Source: Ulva prolifera (taxonomy: Eukaryota > Chlorophyta > Ulvophyceae > Ulvales > Ulvaceae). From it: a stretch of 64,000 nt of DNA. Location of the stretch: assembly GCA_023078555.1 (NCBI GenBank), contig CM041204.1:406923-470922 (forward strand). Direction: 5' to 3'. A model generated the notes under the pieces. The model saw only the letters and a program-made list of their open reading frames with translations, did not search any database and was not told where the DNA came from. This document shows positions 48,801-60,442 of this stretch, piece by piece; the stretch's first letter is position 1, and every line of letters starts with the position of its first letter. A program made the translations under genes and the position numbers.

Positions 48801-49750
48801 CAGCTGCCACACATGTCGCCGCGCCATGCGTGTAACGCCTGCCACTCGTGTTGGATGTTGTGGAAAGGCGCTGCAGCTGCTGACGCCTACTGGCGAGCAT
48901 CCAGTCCAAGCATGTGCTACTCACGTGTGAGTCCATGCATGATCCACACGCATGCGGAATTCCTCCTGTGCATGCAGGGGGCGCAACTCTGAACCCAGGC
49001 CAAGATCCGCGGCTGTTTATGCATGCGATCGAAGGTCGAGCAGCACCTCATGCATACAGCAAGGCGCCAAAGATCCATGTCAAGTTCCCGGTCAGCGCCA
49101 CGGCAGCTGCCCCCGCCTGCCACTCCGCCGCTGCAGCGTCCCCCCTCACCACCCCGGCACCCCCCGCCGCCCCGGCACACCTCGCTCGTGTCGCTCCCCA
49201 CCCCCCCCGCGCCGGCATATCCGTCGCGTCCCCATGCATCACCAAGACGGCACCTTCGAGCCCTTGTGAACACGGCTCTAGGGACCTGTACAGCCTCTCG
49301 TCTGGAGCCTCAGACCTGAGCCTGCTTCGCGGCGAGCCTGCGCCTGACTCCTCAGCCGCCGCCACTGTTGACGGGGACATGCATGTGGCAGCCGCCGCTG
49401 CCGATGATGACATGCATGCTGCAGCCGGCGTTCCCGACGGGGACACGTACATGCACGCCGCTGCCGAGCGCATCCGCGCTGGCACAGATGTGTGTGGCGC
49501 TACTGAGTCCGACACGCTTCTGGGCAGCCGAGCCGGGCAACCTGGCGTCGGCAGCGCGGCAGGCCCTCCTGCGGACTCCGGGCTCGTCCGCCTGGAGAAC
49601 ATGCACGACCACCACGAGTGCGGCTGTGCAAGAGCGCCACCGGCAGCCGCCAGAGATATCACTGACGCTGTGGCGCCGTGTGCTGTGAGGAAGCGGAGGC
49701 GGCCTGCTCGGGACGACGGCGGTGGCGGCGGTGGCCGGCGGCGCCGGTGA
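45829..49750 (+). CDS. Ser/Thr protein kinase with long disordered tail (kinase 2)
   Basis: Paralogue of kinase 1, about 786 residues. Phase-consistent exons are 45829-46017 (ATG; ends in the glycine loop LGTGTQGQ), 47022-48005, 48278-48692 and 48978-49750. The intron after the glycine loop is at the same codon and phase as in kinase 1. Motifs: ATP lysine in FAVKQA about 85; catalytic loop HGDVKTAN (Asp about 229, Asn about 234; HRD Arg is Gly); DWA in place of DFG (Asp about 247); APE about 272-274; DVWSLG. The Asp, Lys and Asn needed for catalysis are kept, so it may be active despite the DWA and HGD changes. The tail is Ala/Pro/Ser-rich with a repeated DGDMH-type motif and ends in a basic VRKRRRPARDD patch that could be a nuclear signal. 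A further coding-like segment (49777-49884, ending at donor GTGAGG) may be spliced on instead of the stop at 49750. Confidence 0.83.
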
Positions 49751-50795
49751 CGGCGGCCCCGGCGGTGGCGGCTGGCAGCACGCGTGTGCGGAGGGAGGCC
49801 GAGGCGCTGTGGCAGCACCCTGCACTGGACACCAGACACTTCGAGATTGTAGATCTGAAGCTGACGAGGCATGCTTGTCCAGATGTGAGGTAGCCTCCTG
49901 TACACGATAGCTTGACGTAGGCCGCCTGGAAATAGTGCAGGTTGACCGGCAGCTGTACATACTTTTGTAGACGAGTCACTATTGACTTCACGGTTGCAGG
50001 GGCAGCGGCCCCGTGGCATAGGTGGCGCGAAGTAGGCACGCAGAGCTGGTGGATAGGATTATGGCATGATCGTGCCCCACAGCTTGGTGTGGATGCATGC
50101 TAGCATGCGCAAAGCGGCTCAAGGGGTTTTCGCTGTCCCACGCTTGATCTTTGCAACATTACTGTTGCTGTGGCCTGGGCACCTGCTGTTGCTGGGAGCC
50201 TCGCCAAAGGTGACTGCGTGTCACACAGTACTCGCCAGCACTGGCCACCTTTCCTTCTAGCAAGAGACTGAGGCCTTGCAGCTCAGGCTCGTGAATGTGG
50301 GCCGATGGGACGACCACTGTCAGTAGCTGTAGTGACTCTTGTGCAGCAGAGCTGTGCTTATTTGCTCGAGTCACGATGTGTGCATCGCCACATCACATCG
50401 AGTGCACATGCTTCTCTAAACCACATCACAGCGCATGCATGGCCAGTTGCTGCTGTGCAACAGCCTTGTGGCGATGCTGACCTCTCTGCGGGACCTGCGG
50501 TGCAGACGGTATGCTCTTGTTGTTATGCAAGTGATGTGAGACCAGTGCACGTGCATAAACGGGTGTTTGCATGATCGTCGAACATCATCCAGTGCTATAC
50601 TGGAGTTATGACGCCTCAGTTCAGTGGCAGTGCCGATGTCGGCTCCCACGCATGGAGGGCGGCCACCACTGCAATCAGTGACACTGGCCACTTCGATTGA
50701 TTGTTGGTGTTGTGCACAGTGGAGTAGACGTCAACCATGCTTATTCTCAGCGTCACAGCCGCAGAGTGGAGGTCTGTGCGGCCGACAACATCAGG

Positions 50796-52014
50796 TCATG
50801 TCAAAGCCAAGGCATACACTGCACATGGCATCAAGAATGTGTCGAAGCTGCGCTGCCAGGCACAACGTCCAAGCTGCTTAAGGCTCATGCTCATTTTTTC
50901 AGGTATATACATGATCAGCAGCAGTGTGCGGCCTCACCACTGCCCCGTGGGTAGTGAGCATGGAGATGTGCCCGCGTGTGGAAGGCCAGGCGGGCATTCT
51001 CACGCGGAGGTCGTCACCAACTTCGGATATGAGCAGGTGCAGAGCCGATACCAATGTTTTGTCTTTATTTGTGGTATCACGTTGCAAGGTGAAGTGCCTT
51101 CCACGCAGACAAGACAGCGATGGAAACGCTATGTGTGGACGTACCTGCAGACATTCCTGCGGCTCCACCATCAGCGTACGATAAAGGTCTACTCAAAGTT
51201 TCTCGAATGATTTTGCGATGGGGCGGGCTATCGCTATGAATCGTGGGCGCCTGCAACCATCGGTGACAGCCTGGAGATACACTGTCACGCAAACCGCCAT
51301 ACGTGAACACAGACGCGCCTTGGCGTGTGTTTGGGCACGTTGATACTTTCGAACCTGTTGCTGAGCCTGTCAAGCACGCATAATTGATCGATCGAAGCAA
51401 TATCAAACGCTTTGCGATGGTCACATTGCAGCACGCCAATGATTCACTGCCATGCGACCTTCTACATGCACACTCTCCGAGACTCTCATCAATGCACCAA
51501 GTAAGTTGTAGACTACGTATTGGAAGGAGAACGGTGGCTCGGAGTCGGGAGGACTGCCACGATGACCCTCCAGCCACAGGTCGCCGGAGCGACCACAGTG
51601 GATGGTATTCGGCTGTGAGTTTGGGCAATGCTCTTTCCAGCCACAGCTGACAAGACTCTGCAGCTATGCTGAACTAGGCGATACAGAGGCTTGCACAGGG
51701 AAGTAATATTTGTTCAAGGACTGGATCGATTTCGTGAGAACATCCGACGCTTCGATCAGTCGTGGTCATCGGGCGGGCACGCAGTGTTCTGTACTAACTT
51801 ACAACTAGTTCTTAGAAGTGTCTGTAGAGTAGTCGAGGAGCCCCGAGGTTCCTATTCTAGCGTGCTGTCTGTATCGCTGCTGAGCCATGCACCACTTCAG
51901 GGCTGAGATGAATCCCGAGTCAGGCGACGCAATGATGAGTGTCGACGTCAGCAGCACCAGGATGCTGAGATGTTTTGGAATGACGACGATACCAGCAGGT
52001 AATGCCCTTGCCAT
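50796..52014 (-). CDS. small secreted Cys-containing protein, unrecognised
   Basis: Five short exons whose phases all agree: 51893-52014, 51498-51646, 51145-51270, 50938-51020 and 50796-50873 (185 residues). Residues 1 to about 34 look like a signal peptide (HLSILVLLTSTLIIA). The mature part has Cys in KCCGWKEHC, IHCGRSG, GCHRW and GRCAW, and ends in a hydrophobic tail (LMPCAVYALALT) that could be a GPI or membrane anchor. Codon bias is strongest in exon 2 (GDLWLEG..PPFSFQYVVYN) and exon 4 (DDLRVRMPAWPSTRGH). No family is recognised. Exon 1 lies antisense to the first exon of the plus-strand gene at 51908; one of the two 5' exons may be wrong. Confidence 0.5.
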
Positions 52015-53223
52015 GCCAGAATGCACATCGCTTGGACAAAGTGCTGATACCATAGTATCCGTTGGATAGATATTTATATGCCGAGATGCCTTGATGCTTG
52101 TCGGAAAGTTAAGCAGTCAGTGATCAGTATTCGACACAAAGTAAGCAAATCGAGAAACTTTGCCTATCAAACTGGTCTCAGACCCGTGTGCTGTTGACGT
52201 GCAGGCGTTTCTGCTGAGCACGGGTGCGGCGAGCCTCGGCAAACAGCAGAAGTCTCGAAGCTACGGCTACACCTGCGAGAAGATCAATGTCAGCGTCAGT
52301 TTGTTGTTGAGTGCGCATGCAGCCCGCGATCCGGTCGCATCCGGGCGCTGGACATCGCGGACGTGAATGGGCAATTGCTGCAGCTGCAGCACATCACTGT
52401 CAAGGCCAGTCTCACCGTCTCAGGTGTGCGGACTGTGGCATATTGCGGATCACACCCGCCGATATCATATTATTTTCAGCATTGGAGATGATACGGCCTA
52501 TCTTCCGTTCCTGCATCCGCCTGAGGTTTCTCTCGCACGTTGTGCGACCGGAGCTGAGGCACATATCTCAGATGTATCTGGAGGTCCAGTCACTGACTGA
52601 TTGGACAGGCCTGAATCTGCGGCTCAGAACATCCCCTTTTCTGTCACTTACGAACCAGAGTCATTACACGCACTCTCACGGCGTGTTTACGTTCTTGCGC
52701 TGCTTGGTGGTGTCACGGTGCTGCCCGCCTAGGCAGCTGGTACCACACTCTCACGTCGACATGCCTGCATGCCTTGGGCCACGGGCCACTGATGTACGCA
52801 CACCCCGCCTGTCAGCACACCCGCCCATCAGGACTACGTTGTGCTGCAGGCGAGGTTGTAGATGAGAGGCGCATCTCCCTCTGTATCCCTGATGCCCAAG
52901 ACTGCGCCTCTGCTGCCCCGCCAACACAGGGTCCCACTCCGCCGGCTCCCAGCCGGAAGCGCACCCTCAGTGAAGGCGGTTGTCCGAGGTGCCCATGTGA
53001 CGCGTGTGCAGCAAATGCAAAGCACCGCAGGGAGGTGATTGCGGCTTCAGACACCTTGAGCTTCGCGGACTCTGCCAGGGGAGGTAACGATGTGCTAGTG
53101 CCGGTGAGCCCGAGTTGGCATCTACAGGCAGCGACGTACAAGTTGCAGCGCTCGGGAGATGAGGAAAGCGCGAGCGGTGCTGGCCTTCATGCGCTGGATA
53201 GGCCTGCTGGTAGCTCGACCTGA
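51908..53223 (+). CDS. unrecognised protein with Cys-rich C-terminal exon
   Basis: Four exons in agreeing phase: 51908-51998 (ATG, donor CAGCAG|GTAATG), 52205-52423, 52480-52583 and 52855-53223, giving 260 residues. Exons 2 and 3 have clear codon bias and read through SKLRLHLRE, RIRALDIADVNGQ and ALEMIRPIFRSCIRL to HISQMYLE. Exon 4 has a basic PAPSRKR patch followed by a CPRCPCDAC cluster that could bind zinc, then an acidic and Ala/Ser-rich end. No domain is recognised. The least certain points are exon 1, which is antisense to the neighbouring gene's signal-peptide exon, and the exon 4 acceptor (GCGAG rather than the CAG four bases upstream). Confidence 0.5.
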
Positions 53224-54263
53224 TCTCCAGACACCGCGCTGGAGGTTGGGTCCGGGGTCTCCAGACTGCATTGCAGCTGACGGTCTGCACAGCTTTTCTT
53301 TTTCTGCAGTGCACAGATTGATCAGAAGCCAGGTTCTTGGTTCGCAGGATAGGTAAGCGTAATGTGTCGGCCTTGTGGAAGGCTGATGCATGCGTTCACG
53401 AGCAGTTGCAAGCAAGGCTCTCCAGGGTGGGTTGGAGAACCTTGCTCACAGCTAGGATCTAGTTGTGTCAGGTACATCTGGGTGTCACACCATGCCGCCA
53501 TTGCAGGCTCGAGTGCTAGGTCCACAGTGGCACTTGTGAAGACAAGAACGGATGTAAGATCCTTGTGCATGTGTGTTCCTGTTACATCCTCTCTGCTCTA
53601 CCAGGGCTCACACTGCTTCAAGCCACTGAATGCGACTTTTGCAGAAGCAGCCAGGCCACCCAAATGCCAGAAATCGCATACTGTGTAAGCATATCTCACC
53701 ACAGCCCGGCGCATATGGAATAATGGCGAACCCATTTCGATATGCCACATTCATCACTCTGCCCCATCCTGCTGCACCATGTGCTGGACTCTTGTGCACC
53801 GCGGCGCATGCGCACCAGCCCACACTGTGCAAAATCATGCAATCACACCTCCGCCATGCACATCGCATCAGCTTACCTGGAGGCACGCTAGACGTCATGT
53901 GGAAGCTGCTGATGGACCAACTTGGGTGATGGCTGCCAACATGTACACCTCATGCGCATAGCAACCAGCGACTCCATAGTGTGGCCACAGTCGTAGCAGC
54001 ACCCCACAGGAACTAGCCAGCAACCACATGCACTGGCTGCAATGAAATGAAGCTGGCGCTGCATACAGCCATCGTCTGCCTGTGCTAACATGACAGCAGC
54101 ACACTTGCAGCGCCCACATGGTGTCAGTGCAGCGTCCATCGCTGGCCAGCATGCCATCGGACACCATGAGGAGCCGCACACGGCACAGGACATGCAGTTG
54201 CGAGCAATGGTGTGGCACGAGACAGCTACGAAAGGTCGCAGATAGGCATGCTCTCACGCATGC
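53224..54263. other. spacer, nothing recognised
   Basis: Between the 3' ends of the plus-strand gene and the minus-strand PAN protein. Only short unbiased frames are present. Confidence 0.6.
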
Positions 54264-57200
54264 TCACTTGCCCTCACGTGGGAGGACAAAGTTGTACTTG
54301 TAAACGGTCTCGCCGTCGGGGCCCTTGGTGCGCTGCGAGAGGTGCTCCTGCTTGTTGACGTTGCCGCACCGCTCATCCATGCAGATCTCCTCCGCGTAGA
54401 ATTTGCTCCAGTACTGGTACCGATTGCCTGGGAAAGCGCTGTTGAGCTTGCAGTTGGAGCAGCGGACATCGTAGTGGATGTGCGGCGCGGGGTCGGGGCC
54501 CCAGCCGACCACGCTCTCGTCTCCAGGCAATTCTGTCGTGAACCACCAGGTGCCCTCGTCATCGATCTCCATCCTGCAGCAAAGCTGTGGTCACAGGCTG
54601 GGTCATCAAGCCACCTGGTGTGACACACGTCAAACGCAGAACCACCACAGCCGCCAGTGCGGTGTGCACTGCCAGAAGACAACTTGGCAGCAGGGTGGCT
54701 CAGCAGCATTGAGGACATTGACGCCACGCTGTATGGCATCGGCTGGTCGGCGGGCTGTAGCAGCGGCTAATCAGTGAGAGAACGCATGCAGCTGCTGAAT
54801 AGTTCCCATGCCAAGGCATGATTGTGGTCGTGAAGTCAGAGCACTGACACAGCGCCGTGATCAGCACTGCTCCTGAGACATAGCGAAGGTTAGCTGCCAT
54901 CGGAGGGCGTGCTTAAGATCAATCATGGACCGGAGATGTACAATTCGTTGTGATGGGGTTATGCCATTGACCCGTCGCCGAAAGCCCTCAGGGATCACAA
55001 CAGTGGGCCAGAGCCAACTTTGGGGTAAGCTGGAGTTCACAGTCGCAGATGCAGAGCACACGGGGAGCCGGCGCTATGACATCTCGGAGGCCTGGTGCAC
55101 CGTCTGGGAGGCCCTGTGCAAGCAGTCACAGGCAGACTGAAATCACACGGGCATACTGTGGCAATCCAGTGATATGACCGCTTTACCACTGGACCCTTGC
55201 ACGTCGCGGCGTGCAAGGGTCCAGTGGTATAGCGGCCATATCACTGGATTGCCACACATACCTCACGACCTAGGCAACAGTACTATCATCACAGCACCAG
55301 CACCACCAACAACAAAGGTCCATGACCTCACTGCACAGAAAGACCAGAGGTGTAGGAGTGCAAACACGGGCGCTGGAAAGCACCTCATGGAGCAGTTGTC
55401 GTAGTAGTAGCCGTCCGTGTTGGGCTGCCACATGAACACCTCGCAACATGGCGCCCCGTTCACCCTGGTGGGTGGGAGGGAGCACTTTCCATCATTGTCC
55501 CAGAACATCATGCCCCCGAAAATGACTTTCTCCGCCTTGGAGCCCTTGGCTGTGCAGTATTCGCCGCCCTTACCGAGCTCGTCGTACGCCAGTGCGATGG
55601 TGCCGCCGGGCTGCAGGCCATACTCGTCGAGAGCCTCATCGGGCACCCTCAGCGTTTCGAGGTGGCGACCGGTGGGGATGCTGGACATGACACGGCCGCA
55701 GGTGGATGGGTCGGAGAAGAGAATAGCTTCCAGGGAGCCAGACGGCGGGCTGGGAGGGGGCTGTGGCGGCTCAGGCTCTGGTGTGGGCTCGGGTTCCGGC
55801 TCCGGCGTGGGGTCAGGCTCAGGATCAGCTGTAGGCTCAGGCTCAGGTTCTGGCGTGGGCTCAGGCTCAGGCTCTGGCGTGGGCTCAGGCTCCGGCGTGG
55901 GCTCAGGCTCTGGCGTGGGTTCAGGCTCTGGCGTGGGCCCAGGCTCTGGCGTGGGCTCAGGCTCAGGTGTGGGCTCTGGCTCAGGCTCCGGCGTGGGCTC
56001 GGGCTCTGGCTCAGGCTCCGGCGTGGGCTCAGGCTCTGGCATGGGCTCAGGCTCCGGCGTGGGCTCAGGCTCTGGCGTGAGCTCAGGCTCTGGTGTAGGC
56101 TCAGGCTCAGCTGTGGGCTCAGGTACAGGCTCCAGTGTGGGCTCGGGTTCAGGCTGAGCTACGGGCTCGGGAGCAAGCTCAGGCTCAATGGGCTGCACAG
56201 GGAAGAGAAATAATATGACTGTTAGATGAGAAGCTGGAAGAGCAAGAGATACCTGATCAAGCCTGCATCCATTAGTTGTACACACCAACGATCGAGAAGC
56301 GTGAGCCCGCATTGTTGGGCCATTTGAAGTGTATAACAGCATACGATGCATAGGCCATGTTTGCCCACCAGGCCTTTGAGCTCGTTCCACATCCACCACA
56401 GAGTTCATCGAGACTACATTCGCAGTGCGACCACACCTGTCCAGGCACCAGGTTTCCCAGCGGTGGCGGTACTCTGGTGGACGAGATCATGTTGAAGGTG
56501 TTGTATCCAACAGCTGGAACAGCGAGCGTCACAAGTTCGTCGTGAAATGAGCATTCAACAGAGTTTTCCAAAGATACTCCTGCACAGATTTGGCAAAAGT
56601 GATGGCGATGCGTTGAACAACAGACCAAACATCGATGCTTAGCCAGCGTCATGTAATGGGCTGTCCTGATCAACCTCTTCACAACAGTCTTCTGCATCAG
56701 GACAGTTGAAATCGCACCGGTTGTAACGATGGAGCAACCCTTGACGTATGTCACGCAGGCGTGTAAACAATCAGCTTCGGATGCAGTCTTGAACGGTGTC
56801 CCAACGACGCCACCCACAGCTGCGACATTTGATCTCTTGTTGGCAACAATTCCATCCGATACGAATTCTTGCCCCGTTCCATCGATGCCAACGCTCTCGG
56901 CTTTGATTGCCTCGGCGGTCTCAGCGTTGCAATCTGTGATGTTGGTGAAGCTGACAGCACCATACAGCAACTCAAATTGAACGCAACTGTCAGTGACGTC
57001 GTAAAGCGTGCATTCTGATGTTCCATTGCCGAGCGAAGGACCTGCATGCTTGTGGCACCAACTACTCGCTTCCCATTTACACCAATCATGCCAGACTTGT
57101 GTGTGGCAGAGACGCCAGGAAATCAGCACCGAAATATTGCCTAAATCGCAACTTGGCAGTGCTGTTCGTGAGATGCGTAGCCAATCTCGGGATGAGAAGT

Positions 57201-57462
57201 TTTGTATGCATGCACCAAGTCCAATGTGTCCCCAGGCATGCACATTATACGCCAAAGAGTGATGCACACCAAACGCTGCCCCATCGTATCCAAAAGCGTA
57301 TGCAATGAGAGCGCAATCTGCTTCGGTGGCTTCGGTCGAGAGAGGGAAGCGTGCAGCTCCAGGTCCAATCAAAAATTGTGATGGGTGCTCATTATAGACA
57401 CATGCGCTGATGCCGGGCACCAGCAGATTCGCGATGAGCAGCAGTCCGTTGGTCCAAGTCAT
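54264..57462 (-). CDS. secreted PAN/apple-like protein with Pro-Glu linker
   Basis: About 661 residues if joined as exons 57216-57462, 56718-57041, 56284-56579, 55384-56192 and 54264-54573, all in consistent phase. The start at 57462 precedes a signal peptide ([15 protein letters not shown]). Two repeats of a PAN/apple-like pattern follow (EADCALIAY and [15 protein letters not shown]; then [10 protein letters not shown] and [10 protein letters not shown]). Each is split by an intron at the equivalent place, which supports the splicing even though the introns read open. A segment with [13 protein letters not shown] comes next. Residues encoded by about 55775-56190 are a run of PEP, EPTPEP and PEPEPEP units, an acidic extended linker typical of cell-wall or surface proteins. 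The C-terminal domain has paired Cys ([23 protein letters not shown]) and many aromatic residues ([18 protein letters not shown]). Probably an extracellular matrix or surface-binding protein. The third intron (91 bases) is the weakest join; without it there are two genes, one ending at 56272. Confidence 0.72.
55157..55256. mobile_element. fold-back (MITE-like) element with 47-base arms
   Basis: Left arm 55157-55203 begins TGTGGCAATCCAGTG and the right arm 55210-55256 is its reverse complement with two mismatches in 47; the loop is six bases. Both flanks read catac, a likely five-base target duplication. It sits inside the last intron of the PAN/Pro-Glu gene. It carries no gene, so a transposase would have to act in trans. 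Decayed relatives are at 24645-24890 and 59810-59900. Confidence 0.88.
55775..56190. repeat. Pro-Glu coding minisatellite
   Basis: Degenerate repeats of ggctcaggctctggcgtg (plus strand) encode alternating Pro-Glu and Pro-Thr on the minus strand. The opposite strand shows a long Gly-Ser open frame that is only a shadow. Confidence 0.9.
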
Positions 57463-59800
57463 TAGTCCAAGGTGTGCTCTGGTTCGACGTTTGTTTGCGA
57501 GCTGTGCAGCAGCCGCTGTCACGCTCCTGCAGCTGCAAGCGAATGTAGCGAACGGACACAGATAGCGCCTGCAGAGCATTCAGGATGTGATCAACATGAT
57601 ACAAAATACTTGGAGGAGCAACATCCTCTGTGTCGTATATGCGTCTTTGGAGAAGATGCCATCGAACAGCGAGACATTCCACACGCACAAGGGCCAGGGA
57701 TTGCGGTCATTGTCAGCTATTCTTGAATTGAGCATTATAACAGTAGTATGTATGTACATATGACTCATGATGTCATTGCTGCTTCCCTACTGGGCCAGTT
57801 AGCTTTCACTATTTGTGCTCACAGGCTAAATCGGTACAACCATCGGCATTCGACGCACCGCTTTACATGAAAGGGTAGACCCGGGCGCTTGGCATTGAGC
57901 TGAAGACCTGCGTCACGGTACACACAGCAGCTGGTGAAGATCTAGGCTTGCAGCTGCCATATATTTGGGAAGCAAGCGAGCTAGCAATTGACACCGTCAC
58001 TGCGAGGAGCGCCAGTGGCTGTGCACGCTGCGTGGCGTCGGTGCTTTGAGAATCCGCATTCCATGCATGCCATAGTTGTACATGCCACGAGTTCATGATG
58101 CTACCCGTCACTACCGACATGCATCAAGGTTCTTCCTGGTCAGCGTGCGCCTGATCATTTTTGCATTGGTTGTGTCACGGGTAATTGCAGGGCGAATACT
58201 GCATGTGGCATAGGAATGAGGTGTGGAAGCCTGCCCACTGTCACTTCAGATGGCATCATCGCAGGTGGTGATGGACTCATCCAGACATGTCCATGAAAAA
58301 ATATTTAAAATTGCATTGCCTCCATACAGCACTGCATCTATTATTGGTAGTGAATCACTGGAATCCACAGATTGGCAGCAACTCACATCCCTAGCTCCGA
58401 TTCTGTGCCCCACCAAGTGCCCCCAGCACACCAGCAGAGCACCGCATAGTCAGAAGTTCACAAGAGAGTCAGCAGTACACTCCCTACATCTTCCCGCAGA
58501 GGTCTTCTGGCATTACCGCCATACAATCCACATCTCACAGCTTCTCAGCCGAAGCTGGGATCATTAGACCTGTATACAGCCGACGGCTGCCACTTTCTAC
58601 AGTTACTAGTCAGCAGCGCCGCCTGAGTTCGTAACACTTCATCAGCGCAACTGAAGCCAGGCGGCAATTTTGACAGGAGCCTGGCTCCTATCCCTGCCTG
58701 TGTCGTCTAGAAGCAGCACGCGTGCACAAGGACACAGCTGCCGCGACAACAGATACTAGCCGCATCGAGGTCCCCTCGGGATTTGGAGTGAGGGGACCAC
58801 TACATCTCTACACCGATCTGAGGCAAGCAAGGTACCGCCCCTGCACCTGCCAACAGCAGCTACTTCACCGTGCACCGCTTTTGCAGGCGACCCTGGGACA
58901 CTGCAGCCGACACGAGTCTGCGCAGACCGTTCCACAGAGCGGCACCCCAAGCGCAATTCCTGCGGTCAAACAGCCTCACAGCACACTAATGCAGCCCGCC
59001 ATCCCTGCTGGGCTGAGCCTGCCTACCCAGAAGCCCGCCACCCTGTGGCCACGCACAGGTCATGCACGCGCCCTCTCGCCTGCTGGCAGCAGCAAAAGAT
59101 ATAGACCGATGTCATCGCCAAGGAACACACATTGTATCCACGCCACCATGGAGTGTCAGGGGCGGAATCCTCGATGCCCGCGGCCAAGCTGGTACCAGCA
59201 AGACGGGACGCTCTAGAAGCCAAAGCACCATGTGCGGCTACGTTTGGGTGATGCGCATGGCCTCGGCACGTGGCCTTGGCCATGCACGCCGGATGCAGCA
59301 ATGTAGATGTCACCATACGTCACCGCTGATCACCTTGCAAAAGTGCAGGGCATACAGCGCCAGAGCCCTGCTGCTACCAGCACTGTTTCAATGCATCTCA
59401 CCCGGACATCTGGCTCACCCGCTCTCACATAGCCAGACCAAATCTATGGGACACACTGGAAAAACCGGTCCCCGCGAGCACACCTGCTGCTACCCCGCAG
59501 CCAGCGAAGGCTGCGCCTCTGTTTGCTGCATGGACGTGCTGCAGTCGTCTTGAGCCTGTGTCATCAGGCCGCCCCCTTCCGATCCTCAGGCATGCAGGTC
59601 TGTACCACTGTGGGTGGCGGGGCAGTAACCAGCAGCCCCGCTGGGAATATCTCCGGGGTGATCATCTATGGGACGCGCGTCGCCTTCCGAGCTTGCGCCC
59701 TGACCGGAAGCAAAAGTCATGCACTGCTCGTCGAGGACTACTCCTGCAGGCAGCGTGAGCGTGAGTAACATGCTCAGAGCTTGCACGATGCCGTGACACC
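57463..59800. other. spacer, no supportable gene
   Basis: Frames at 58722-59216 (plus, 164 codons) and 59062-59553 (plus, 163 codons) are open but lack codon bias and splice support. Confidence 0.5.
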
Positions 59801-59809
59801 TGAATAACT

Positions 59810-59900
59810 GTGTGACAGTTCAGTGGTGACTGCTACACCACTGCAGCCACGTGACATGCAAGGGTTCAGAGGTACAGCAGTCGCATCACTGGACTTCATC
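59810..59900. mobile_element. diverged copy of the fold-back element
   Basis: Arms around cagtggtgactgctacacca and the reverse-complement stretch ending cagtcgcatcactgga pair imperfectly about a centre near 59855, and the middle segment gcaagggttcagaggta matches gcaagggtccagtggta of the copy at 55157. Confidence 0.55.
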
Positions 59901-60442
59901 ACATCACTGGAAAAACTGGCATGCGCAGCAATGCAGTGGCAACAGGACGCTGCAGTGGTCACTAGGATATGGTGGATCAAGATGGCATGCACTGGGGCGC
60001 ATGGGAAGCAATCAGACGATGGTTCACGGGCAACTGTAGATGAAGCCTCCCGAATCACAAAGCTGCCAGCTACTGGGCGGTGCTAGGCAGGGAGTCAAAG
60101 TCACAAGAGGGCCGGCATGCCTCCGTCTGTGGGTTCGATTTGATCACATCAAGGATTAACAAGTTGATGGACATTTCTGGAATCTCGGCCACAGCATCTT
60201 GCATCAGTGACCCAAAGTGAGCTCGTGAGGATATAAATACACAGCAGAATCACTGTCCACCTGACCGTCAAAGAGCAGCATAGAGCATGTCAGCTTTACA
60301 AAGCCGCTGACGACAAACTTTTGCTGAAACAAGAGTTTGATGGAAGCCAAGCAACATCATATCTGCTTGTCCCTCACAATGGCCATCTCCACAGCAAGAA
60401 GGCTGCAGGATGGTCTATTGCACGACTGAGGCTGGCCTGAAC
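59901..60442. other. spacer, nothing recognised
   Basis: Short frames only. A minus-strand frame ending at 60357 overlaps the 3' end of the next gene and may be an alternative last exon of it. Confidence 0.5.

Noticed and set aside
55417-56157. 246-codon Gly-Ser repeat frame on the plus strand
   Set aside because: Exact antisense of the Pro-Glu linker; no start, splice or domain support.
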